In this document: piece by piece, positions 6,939 to 12,599 of the stretch | Layout: the number at the start of each line of letters is the position of its first letter | How positions within the stretch are numbered: the stretch's first letter is position 1 | From: Candidatus Shapirobacteria bacterium UBA4062 | Lineage (GTDB): Bacteria > Patescibacteriota > Microgenomatia > UBA12405 | DNA: 19,618 nt | NCBI GenBank assembly: GCA_002382075.1 | Contig: DFZG01000032.1 | Coordinates: 1 to 19,618 of the forward strand | Direction: 5' to 3' | Position numbers and translations under genes: made by a program | Notes under the pieces: generated by a model | Told to the model about the DNA's origin: nothing | Database searches by the model: none | The model's input: only the letters and a program-made list of their open reading frames with translations

Positions 6939-7748
6939 TTAATTTATTAACCTCCGTGTTTTATAAGGGTCTTTAACTATCTGGAAAAAATAACCAGCCA
7001 TATAAAAACTGTTCCATATAAGATCATATATTGCACTTAATAAACCCTTTTTTTTGGCAACGTCAAATATCATTGAATAATGTGATCCGATACCTTTAGC
7101 AATATTTTTTTCTACCCTAATTCGTTTACCAATTCCATATTTAAATGCACTATTTAGATCTTGCTTTAAGGTTAAGGATGGGTGATAGGCAATAGCACTT
7201 GGAACCGATTTGATTTTTATTCCAGCTGCAACAATTCTCTTGTTCAAATCGGCGTCTTCGGTCCAATATATATCGCCGTGAAAAAAGAATCCACCAATTT
7301 TATCGGCTAAATCTTTTCTAAGCCCTAAAAAAGGATTATAAGCCTTGACCGTATCAGCATTAGTATAGTCTCTGACTCTTGATATTGATCTAGAAATTAA
7401 ATTATTGTATTGGAATATTACCTTACCTTTGGCAACAAAATTATTATTCAGGGCTAGAAATATCTTTTTAATCGCTTGAGGATGAAAAACACAATCTGAA
7501 TCCATTAATATAAATTTTTTATTGGTAGCTTTTTCAATTCCAGCGTTTAAAGATTTGGGAAGATTTCTTTCAGGTAAAGTGACAACTTTCACAGGATATT
7601 TTTTAACGATGTTAACAACCTCTTTGATTGGACCGTTAAGAACAACCACTATTTCAACATTTTCATCAATACTATCGAGACAAGTTTTTATCCTAATATC
7701 GGTGGCACAGGGAATAATAATACTTAAAGGAAGCTTATTTTTTTTCAT
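6939..7748 (-). CDS. Family 2 (GT-A) glycosyltransferase
   Basis: The protein is about 269 residues. The start is taken at ATG 7748, because SIIIPCATD, the first beta-strand of the GT-A fold, follows at once; an upstream ATG at 7772 would add 8 residues. It has NLPKSLNAGIEKA, the metal-binding DSD (LMDSDC), and a TEDADLN segment that fits the acceptor/catalytic ED motif. The C-terminal region contains an amphipathic or hydrophobic stretch but no clear multi-pass domain. It should transfer a sugar from a nucleotide-sugar donor; donor and acceptor are unknown. It overlaps the carbamoyltransferase gene by 14 nt and ends 1 nt before the ATG of the SHMT-like gene, so it belongs to the operon. Confidence 0.8.
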   Translation of the reverse strand: MKKNKLPLSIIIPCATDIRIKTCLDSIDENVEIVVVLNGPIKEVVNIVKKYPVKVVTLPERNLPKSLNAGIEKATNKKFILMDSDCVFHPQAIKKIFLALNNNFVAKGKVIFQYNNLISRSISRVRDYTNADTVKAYNPFLGLRKDLADKIGGFFFHGDIYWTEDADLNKRIVAAGIKIKSVPSAIAYHPSLTLKQDLNSAFKYGIGKRIRVEKNIAKGIGSHYSMIFDVAKKKGLLSAIYDLIWNSFYMAGYFFQIVKDPYKTRRLIN

Positions 7749-9453
7749 TTTTTGTAATCCAATAATTTCCAATGGCTAAACAATCTATCGCACTTGAATA
7801 AAATGAATGAATGGCTTGCTCTGGAGTACAAACAATAGGTTCTCCAGCAATATTAAAGGATGTATTTAAAATGACAGGAGTTTTGGTAATTTTATAGAAC
7901 TCTTTTATTAACAGATAATATTTTTTATTGGTTTTCCTTGTTACAGATTGGTACCGAGATGTTAAATCCATATGAACTACGGCTGGAATTTCTTTGGCTT
8001 TATTTTTGTTCACTTTATGATTTTGAAGCATGAAGGGAGAGAAACTGCTCTTTTCAAAATAATCTGTTCGATAATCTTCCAAAATACTTGGGGCTAGGGG
8101 TCGCCAATTTTCACGGGATTTAATCTCATTAACAACATTATGCATAGAACCAATTTTTGGATTTGCTAAAATACTGCGATTTCCCAAAGCCCTGGGTCCA
8201 CCCTCCATTCGACCTTGAAACCAAGCTACAATTTTTCCATCAGCCAGTGATCTTGCCGCAATCTTTTCAATATTATTTACTTTTTTGTATAAGATTTTGT
8301 ATCTGTCTAATGCTTTTTTTATTTCTATATCGTTAAATTTTGGTCCAAGAAAAATGTGATTAAGATGTTCAAATTTTGATCTATTTATTTCATATGCTTT
8401 TTCTAATGCGGCGCCAATACTGACTCCGGCATCGTTTGTCGCCGGAGAGATATAAAGATTGTCGACAATATTTTCAGAAATTAATATTCCGTTGGTAGTA
8501 CAGTTTAACCCTATTCCACCAGCAATAACTAAATCTCTACAACCGGTAAAATCAATTAGAGATTTGGCCAAATAAATAACTGCTTTTTCTAAAGATAATT
8601 GTACTGAATAAGCAAAATCTTTATGACTTTGATTAAAACATAATTCAGAACTGATTGTACCGCTCAAAGATTTATATTGATTATTTTTTTCTGTCTTAAT
8701 ATTAAAATTTTCATTAAAATATTTATGCCAAACATCAATAATTTTTTCTTGTTCATCAAGAGAATTTTTCAACAAAGATCTATCTTTAGGAAAACCTTTT
8801 ATTGAATAATTCATTTTATTGAAGATAAAGTTTTCAAAAACATGTCCACTTTTACCATGACCTGCCAACCCCATTAATTTTCCAGCATCTGATGTTCTCA
8901 AACCTATATATTTACAGGCTGCTTCCATCATATATCCCAGAGAATATGCAATTGGAATTTGGCTAATTATTTTTATGTCACCGTTTTTTACAAAACCTAA
9001 AGTACCACTAGCGTTTTCACTCTGGCCATCCAAAACTAATATTGAAGCATCCTCAAATCCACTGAGACGATACGAACTGGCTGCATGAGATAAGTGGTGA
9101 TTTATAAATTCAATTTGTGGAATTTTATTATATTTGTATAACGTTTTTGGAAAGATTGAAGAAATTATATGCTCTTTAAAATTAGGAAGCTTTCTTCCTC
9201 TTAAGGAATATTCAAGGGGTAAATCCCATCCATATACAACAAAATCGATATCATCAACGTTAATTCCCGCCTCATGTAAACAATATGCAACCGAAATTTG
9301 AGGCATAGAATCAAAACTATATCTTTTTCTATTAAATCGTTCCTCTTCTGCGAAAGCAACTATTTTGTTGCCAATTACTAGACACGCCGAAGCGTCATGA
9401 CCTCTCTCCGACCAACCATTCAAACCTAAAATAACTGTTTTATTATTTTTCAT
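7735..9453 (-). CDS. Carbamoyltransferase, NodU/CmcH/TobZ family
   Basis: This 572-residue protein has the two-domain layout of O-carbamoyltransferases. The N-terminal TsaD/Kae1-like domain carries GHDASACLV, EEERFNRKRYSFDSMP and NHHLSHAASSYRLSG (His119, His120, His123 for metal) and LDGQSE. The C-terminal YrdC-like part has GRMEGGPRALGNRSILANP and TPVILNTSFNIAGEPIV. These enzymes make carbamoyl-adenylate from carbamoyl phosphate and ATP and transfer it to a hydroxyl of a sugar or antibiotic scaffold. Length and motifs look complete. It overlaps queC by 11 nt and the glycosyltransferase by 14 nt. The likely acceptor is the product of this operon, but that is an inference. Confidence 0.9.
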   Translation of the reverse strand: MKNNKTVILGLNGWSERGHDASACLVIGNKIVAFAEEERFNRKRYSFDSMPQISVAYCLHEAGINVDDIDFVVYGWDLPLEYSLRGRKLPNFKEHIISSIFPKTLYKYNKIPQIEFINHHLSHAASSYRLSGFEDASILVLDGQSENASGTLGFVKNGDIKIISQIPIAYSLGYMMEAACKYIGLRTSDAGKLMGLAGHGKSGHVFENFIFNKMNYSIKGFPKDRSLLKNSLDEQEKIIDVWHKYFNENFNIKTEKNNQYKSLSGTISSELCFNQSHKDFAYSVQLSLEKAVIYLAKSLIDFTGCRDLVIAGGIGLNCTTNGILISENIVDNLYISPATNDAGVSIGAALEKAYEINRSKFEHLNHIFLGPKFNDIEIKKALDRYKILYKKVNNIEKIAARSLADGKIVAWFQGRMEGGPRALGNRSILANPKIGSMHNVVNEIKSRENWRPLAPSILEDYRTDYFEKSSFSPFMLQNHKVNKNKAKEIPAVVHMDLTSRYQSVTRKTNKKYYLLIKEFYKITKTPVILNTSFNIAGEPIVCTPEQAIHSFYSSAIDCLAIGNYWITKNEKK

Positions 9454-10099
9454 ATTTAATTGGATCAGTAATAAAATTTAATTTAAAAGCTTCAATTCTA
9501 GCTAGACAATTACTACAATGACCACAAGCAACGTCAGTTTTATTGTGGCAAGACCAGGTAAGTTCAAAGGGTACTTTCAATTTTTCGCCAATTTTGACAG
9601 CTCCGGTTTTATCAGTTTTTGTCAGTGGATGGAAAATTTTTATATCTTTTTTTAACATAGTTCCCATGGATATTATTTTTTGAAATGCTTTAATAAATTC
9701 AGATCGGTTATCTGGGCAAATATGGTCCCCGCCAGTAGAACCAACCACAATAAGATCAGCTTTTTCTACCTCGGCTAATGCGGTGGCAACAGCTAAAAAT
9801 ATTGAGTTTCTAAATGGGACGTATTCTAGGCGAAAGTTTTTTTCATCAAGTGAAATATTTTTATCTAGGAGTGCCGAACCACCAAATTTTTTTATCCAAG
9901 GAAGATAAATCTTATGAACATGTTTTATGTGCCAATGCTTAACTAATTGATCCAAACACCACTCTTCTTTTTTCAGTGTTTTTTGACCATATCGTATAAA
10001 TAAAAAAATTGGTTCATAGCCTTTGCTGATGGCAATAGCTGAGGCAACAGCGCTATCTAGTCCACCACTAATCAAGCAAATTACCTTCTTATTTTTCAT
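9443..10099 (-). CDS. queC: 7-cyano-7-deazaguanine (preQ0) synthase QueC
   Basis: This 218-residue protein has the ATP-pyrophosphatase P-loop SGGLDS (11-16), a YGQK segment (37-40), FGGSALLD, YVPFRNSIFL (93-102) and a C-terminal zinc site with Cys184, Cys192, Cys195 and Cys198 (WSC..., CGHCSNC). QueC converts 7-carboxy-7-deazaguanine to preQ0 using ammonia and ATP. The usual VDYSGYPDCR region is changed to GDHICPDNR, so some substrate drift is possible. It overlaps the transporter gene by 11 nt and the carbamoyltransferase by 11 nt. AAAGGAG at 10107-10113 gives it a clear ribosome-binding site, unlike most genes here. QueD, QueE and Tgt are not in the window. Confidence 0.88.
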   Translation of the reverse strand: MKNKKVICLISGGLDSAVASAIAISKGYEPIFLFIRYGQKTLKKEEWCLDQLVKHWHIKHVHKIYLPWIKKFGGSALLDKNISLDEKNFRLEYVPFRNSIFLAVATALAEVEKADLIVVGSTGGDHICPDNRSEFIKAFQKIISMGTMLKKDIKIFHPLTKTDKTGAVKIGEKLKVPFELTWSCHNKTDVACGHCSNCLARIEAFKLNFITDPIKYEK

Positions 10100-10790
10100 T
10101 ATTTATCTCCTTTCCTAAAATAGCCTTATTTAAATACATGAACGGAATATTAATTAGTCCAACAATCCACTTGAGTGCAGTTTGACCAACAATTAATGGC
10201 ATTATTGGCATAAGACCAGCAAAGGCAAGTGGAATAAAAATTAAACTATCAAGGAGAAGAGAAGGTATGGAACTAAAAACATTTCTGGTCCAAAGATGTT
10301 TTCCTTTTGTAATTTTTTTGAAATACTGATAAATGATTGCATCAACATTTTCTGAGATTAAAAATGCTACCCAACTAGCAAGAGTAATTCTGGGTACAAC
10401 GCCAAAAATTTGTTCCCAAGTTTTTTGAAGTGTCCAGAAAGGTGCTGGGGGGAATGAGGTCCCGAGCCACAAAAAGAACAGCATTGCCACTTGAGAAACA
10501 AAAGCGATAAAAATCATTTTGTGTGTTTCCCGACGACCAAATTTCTCGTTGACAATATCAGTTAATAAATAAGTAATCGAAAAAACCAAAACTCCGCTTG
10601 GACCAGTAAATGTAGCAAATCCCAAATTAAAAGCAGAAATTTTAGCGGCAAGTATCTGAGAAACCAAGATAAAAGTGACATAGAGACCGATGAGCAAATC
10701 GGGCTTATGATACTTACGAGCATACAAACTCCCGACTAAAGTAAAACAAGTAATCCCAATTATCCAAATTATTATTAATATAAAATTCAT
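10089..10790 (-). CDS. yhhQ: YhhQ/COG1738-type queuosine-precursor transporter
   Basis: The protein has 233 residues from ATG 10790, chosen because an upstream ATG would overlap the preceding gene by about 50 nt and add a hydrophilic tail. It has about six membrane segments and the family's motifs: NLGFATFTGPSGVLVFSIT, LLTDIVNEKFGR, SFPPAPFW, PRITLASWVAFLISENVD and HLWTRNVFSSIPSLLLDS. The E. coli homologue imports preQ0 and preQ1, and other members take queuine. Acting in the cytoplasmic membrane, it would bring in a 7-deazaguanine base for the operon's enzymes. It starts 4 nt after the QueF-like stop and overlaps queC. Confidence 0.88.
   Translation of the reverse strand: MNFILIIIWIIGITCFTLVGSLYARKYHKPDLLIGLYVTFILVSQILAAKISAFNLGFATFTGPSGVLVFSITYLLTDIVNEKFGRRETHKMIFIAFVSQVAMLFFLWLGTSFPPAPFWTLQKTWEQIFGVVPRITLASWVAFLISENVDAIIYQYFKKITKGKHLWTRNVFSSIPSLLLDSLIFIPLAFAGLMPIMPLIVGQTALKWIVGLINIPFMYLNKAILGKEINNEK
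10107..10113 (-). promoter_or_regulatory. Shine-Dalgarno of queC
   Basis: AAAGGAG on the minus strand, 7 nt before the ATG at 10099, lies inside the end of the transporter gene. It is the clearest ribosome-binding site in the window. Confidence 0.65.
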
Positions 10791-10794
10791 AGAC

Positions 10795-11115
10795 TTAACT
10801 TTCCAACCAAACTTGAACTGGCTGGTGTGCATTTGAATGTTTAACATCGGCCATAACTTTCAGGTATGTGGGTTTAATTGAGTCATTAATCTCCTGATAA
10901 ATTTGGTTGACTAAATCTTCTGCAGTAATTTTTTGAAGTGCTAGAGTGCTGACTACCTCCTCTGTGTGAACATACTCCAAGGCGTTTTTATCGGGACGAT
11001 ATTCGATAATAATATCGCCTCCAAATTCTTTATTAGTAACCGAACAGATAGCCTTAAAGGGGATGGTTATTTTCGTTCCCGATATTTTATAAGGCAAAGG
11101 AATTGAGTTAATCAT
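10795..11115 (-). CDS. QueF-like T-fold protein lacking the NADPH motif
   Basis: The protein has 106 residues from ATG 11115. The frame stays open to 11190, but that stretch translates the terminator, so the shorter start is right. It aligns without gaps to bacterial QueF: Cys24 for the thioimide cysteine, PD at 41-42, and Glu66 exactly 42 residues after the cysteine. The QueF motif E(S)KS(L)K is replaced by EYVHTE (47-52), the catalytic Asp position is Phe31, and the His before the Glu is Ala65. A nitrile reductase function is therefore unlikely. A preQ0-binding amidinotransferase-like role (as in archaeal QueF-L) or another covalent chemistry on preQ0 is more plausible. It is the first gene of the operon, directly behind the structured leader. 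Confidence 0.75.
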   Translation of the reverse strand: MINSIPLPYKISGTKITIPFKAICSVTNKEFGGDIIIEYRPDKNALEYVHTEEVVSTLALQKITAEDLVNQIYQEINDSIKPTYLKVMADVKHSNAHQPVQVWLES

Positions 11116-11150
11116 TTCTGAATATATATGAATAAATAATTTGAAAAAGA

Positions 11151-11182
11151 CCAAAAAAATACGGTCAACAATATAACCGTAT
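11151..11182 (-). terminator. Intrinsic terminator in the leader of the 7-deazaguanine operon
   Basis: On the minus strand, ATACGGT (11182-11176) pairs with ACCGTAT (11165-11159) around a 10-nt loop and runs into a T-tract at 11158-11153. It ends about 36 nt before the QueF-like ATG. Placed between promoter and first gene, it fits an attenuator rather than an end-of-gene terminator. A possible antiterminator is TATAAC (11228-11223) pairing with GTTATA in the terminator's 5' arm and loop. Confidence 0.7.
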
Positions 11183-11189
11183 TGAAACA

Positions 11190-11203
11190 CAACGAAATCG
11201 TTG
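11190..11203 (-). other. Short hairpin between aptamer-like elements and terminator
   Basis: CAACGA and TCGTTG form a 5-bp stem with a 4-nt loop. It sits in the leader between the tandem elements and the terminator and may help fold the expression platform. Confidence 0.4.
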
Positions 11204-11241
11204 CGAGAGAAAACTTAGTTAAGTTATAATAATTTTTCATT

Positions 11242-11332
11242 GCAGGTTTTATTGGTTCATCGAATGGGATGAAGTCCTGCTACCGCTGCAAGTTTTATTG
11301 GTCCGACTCAAAGTTCGGCTGTCTTGCCACCA
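11242..11332 (-). promoter_or_regulatory. Tandem structured leader elements, riboswitch candidate
   Basis: Read on the minus strand, two copies of one RNA architecture lie 7 nt apart (11327-11288 and 11280-11242). Each has GGURGCARGAC, then a hairpin, then ACCAAUAAAA, then CYUGC. The outer stem is GCAAG/CUUGC in copy 1 and GCAGG/CCUGC in copy 2, a compensatory change. The inner hairpins differ in sequence (CCGAACU/AGUCGG and UUCAUC/GAUGAA). The conserved GGU just upstream could pair with ACC to form an H-type pseudoknot, with AAUAAAA as the A-rich loop. The elements start at the predicted transcription start and precede a terminator and 7-deazaguanine genes. I cannot match them to a known preQ1 class by eye. 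Confidence 0.65.
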
Positions 11333-11336
11333 TGTA

Positions 11337-11342
11337 GTTATA
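11337..11342 (-). promoter_or_regulatory. -10 box of the 7-deazaguanine operon promoter
   Basis: TATAAC on the minus strand predicts transcription from about 11330, right at the first conserved GGU of the tandem leader element. No convincing -35 box is seen. Confidence 0.4.
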
Positions 11343-11418
11343 TCGAATATATCACAAATTTGCAGATAATCTAGTGTTTAATGGGATTTAGAACTTTGAC
11401 GCTTTGGCGGAAGGGGGT

Positions 11419-11559
11419 CTACTTCATCTTCGATTTCGTAAGACCATGGGGCACTCTACCATTCAGAAAATCTTTTGTTAAAGCTTCAGAAATAAACCTT
11501 TTGTAGGCAAATGCTTTCCCGGATCCAGATTTTAAATATATTTCAAATTGGCACGCCAT
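11419..11559 (-). pseudogene. C-terminal fragment of a GIY-YIG endonuclease gene
   Basis: A 46-codon minus-strand frame (ATG 11559 to TAG 11419) reads ACQFEIYLKSGSGKAFAYKR and onward. This matches the C-terminal FEQYLKTGSGRNF segment of the intact GIY-YIG gene next door. The GIY and YIG motifs are absent upstream, where the frame reads unrelated sequence to a stop. It looks like the remains of a third, decayed copy. Confidence 0.55.
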
Positions 11560-11622
11560 TCCGAAGCTGTAATCAGCGAAGGATGGCGGCGAACCATTGA
11601 CGCAGTTAGAACTTATTTTCAG

Positions 11623-11868
11623 TTAGCTCCAAATATTGTGATTCCTCATAAAATTTCTTCCAGATCCAGTCTTTAGGTATTGCTCAAATTTAAAAGCGGT
11701 ATGTCGGTTGTCAAAAATAAAACATGATTTTAATTTCCAGGGTACGTAATATTTGGTCGCTTTGACTTCCCCTCTATTATGTCTTTTAATCCGGTCTTTA
11801 ATATTATTAGTACAGCCAATGTAATGCTTATTTTGGTTATTTATTAAAAAGTAAACGTAATAAAACAT
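11623..11868 (-). CDS. Small GIY-YIG endonuclease-domain protein
   Basis: The protein has 81 residues from ATG 11868; a GTG at 11883 would add 5 residues. It shows the GIY-YIG fold in order: YYVYFL (strand 1), HYIGCTNN (strand 2), the Arg-containing helix RIKRHNRG, PWKLKSCFIF, and the Glu helix FKFEQYLKTGSG. This is the UPF0213/YhbQ-like stand-alone type, possibly a DNA nuclease, but cellular roles are poorly defined. TATTAT sits 6 nt before this ATG, supporting a leaderless start. It is one of three related sequences around the tRNA-Ser gene. Confidence 0.8.
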   Translation of the reverse strand: MFYYVYFLINNQNKHYIGCTNNIKDRIKRHNRGEVKATKYYVPWKLKSCFIFDNRHTAFKFEQYLKTGSGRNFMRNHNIWS

Positions 11869-11897
11869 ACAATTATAATACACCTGAGCGGATTTAT

Positions 11898-11990
11898 CCG
11901 CTTTACCCGTTATATTTTTTCAAAAAAACCCCGGTAGTAATGGTACTTCCGGGGAAGCCCACCTTCACTTCGTTATGGCGGGTAAAGCGG
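11898..11990. repeat. 12-bp inverted repeat flanking the tRNA terminator
   Basis: CCGCTTTACCCG at 11898-11909 is repeated perfectly inverted as CGGGTAAAGCGG at 11979-11990. The right arm overlaps the last bases of the tRNA-Ser gene. The arms enclose the terminator. An attachment-site or mobile remnant is possible, but no integrase is present. Confidence 0.5.
11922..11954 (-). terminator. Intrinsic terminator after tRNA-Ser
   Basis: On the minus strand, CCCCGG (11954-11949) pairs with CCGGGG (11934-11929). After one mismatch the stem continues as AGTA/TACT, and it is followed by seven T (11928-11922). It lies 34 nt past the 3' end of the tRNA and would end that transcript. Confidence 0.8.
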
Positions 11991-12072
11991 AGGAGGGGGG
12001 ATTCGAACCCCCGAGTCTTATTCAGACGCACGCTTTCCAAGCGTGTGGAATGAACCACTATCCGACTCCTCC
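11988..12072 (-). tRNA. tRNA-Ser(GGA)
   Basis: The 85-nt gene folds as a class II tRNA. The acceptor stem is GGAGGAG/CTCCTCC, and the anticodon arm CACGC-TTGGAAA-GCGTG has anticodon GGA. It has a long variable arm (TCTGAATAAGA region), a T arm GGGGG-TTCGAAT-CCCCC, and discriminator G, as expected for serine. CCA is not encoded. Its first 15 nt overlap the end of the upstream GIY-YIG gene, and a strong terminator follows. Confidence 0.95.
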
Positions 12073-12318
12073 AATAGATCTTTTTATCGACAGATACTCC
12101 TGATAACCAGCTGGAGATTTAAGAAACATCTCTCGTTGAAATGCTTCTTTCCGAGTATCAAATTTTTCAAAGTACACTATTTTCCATGGTCGATACGGCT
12201 TTGTTGAAAAGGTATGACCATTGTTATGGTGTTTTAGTCTCAACATTATATCCTTTGTTGATCCTATATACCAATGTTTATTGTCCCAATTTCTTAATAT
12301 ATAAAGGTAATATTTCAT
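12058..12318 (-). CDS. Small GIY-YIG endonuclease-domain protein overlapping tRNA-Ser
   Basis: This 86-residue protein has YYLYIL, WYIGSTKD, the helix RLKHHNNG, RPWKIVYFEKF and the Glu helix EAFQREMFLKSPAG, all in GIY-YIG order. It differs clearly from its neighbour at 11623-11868, so it is not a recent duplicate. Its last residues (GGVG and the TAG stop) are encoded by the 5' acceptor part of the tRNA-Ser gene, an overlap of 15 nt on the same strand. It is probably co-transcribed with the tRNA. The ATG at 12318 is preceded by GATAAT 8 nt upstream. Function unknown. Confidence 0.82.
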   Translation of the reverse strand: MKYYLYILRNWDNKHWYIGSTKDIMLRLKHHNNGHTFSTKPYRPWKIVYFEKFDTRKEAFQREMFLKSPAGYQEYLSIKRSIGGVG

Positions 12319-12344
12319 ACATTTATATTATCACTGTCGGTAAT

Positions 12345-12373
12345 GAACCCCCGAAGGGGTCCCTTTGGGACAC
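12345..12373. repeat. Two small GC-rich hairpins
   Basis: ACCCCCGAAGGGGT and GTCCCTTTGGGAC are consecutive short palindromes just upstream of the GIY-YIG gene. No T-tract follows on either strand, so a terminator role is not supported. Confidence 0.4.
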
Positions 12374-12402
12374 TACCCTCCTACGTCCTTCGATATGGTA
12401 CC

Positions 12403-12550
12403 GGCCCCAGCGAAGGCGGGGCAGACAAAATCACCCCCTACCCCCTCTTTGAACCCAGCAGTTGCGGGTCGAGCGAAAGAGGGGAAAACCCCGGCTGCAG
12501 AGGGGCAGTCCCCAGCCGTTGCGGGGCAGGCCCCAGCGAAGGCGGGGCAG
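12403..12550. repeat. Cluster of REP-like GC-rich hairpin repeats
   Basis: Units of the form CCCC-A-GC-NNNN-GC-GGGG-CAG recur. Two exact 22-bp copies lie at 12403-12424 and 12529-12550, and a variant with a different tetraloop lies at 12509-12530. A further unit at 12453-12469 has ACCC/GGGT in place of CCCC/GGGG, and a looser one lies near 12488-12508. The paired substitution and the constant bulged A show that the hairpin is what is conserved. GC content is far above the surroundings. The open plus-strand frames here are low-complexity and not genes. Confidence 0.7.
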
Positions 12551-12599
12551 GACGGATAAACCCAGTGCTTTGAAATTATACCCGAAAAGAAGCTAAAAA

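Noticed and set aside
10791..10847. Longer start for the YhhQ-type transporter at ATG 10847
   Set aside because: It would overlap the QueF-like gene by 53 nt and add a polar tail before the first membrane segment; ATG 10790 leaves a normal 4-nt gap.
11116..11190. Extended N-terminus of the QueF-like protein from ATG 11190
   Set aside because: The extra 25 residues are the translation of the terminator hairpin and T-tract, and QueF homology begins only after ATG 11115.
11242..11332. Assignment of the leader elements to the preQ1-I riboswitch
   Set aside because: preQ1-I is a single short stem whose loop pairs with an A-rich tail. Here a hairpin is nested inside an outer stem and its loops are only 3-6 nt, so the match fails by eye. 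Left as an unassigned candidate.
12403..12550. CRISPR array
   Set aside because: Repeats are palindromic 17-22 bp units with irregular or no spacers, and no cas genes are present.
12343..12573. Open plus-strand frames rich in Pro, Ala and Gly
   Set aside because: They are translations of the GC-rich hairpin repeats, lack promoter and ribosome-binding signals, and resemble no protein family.
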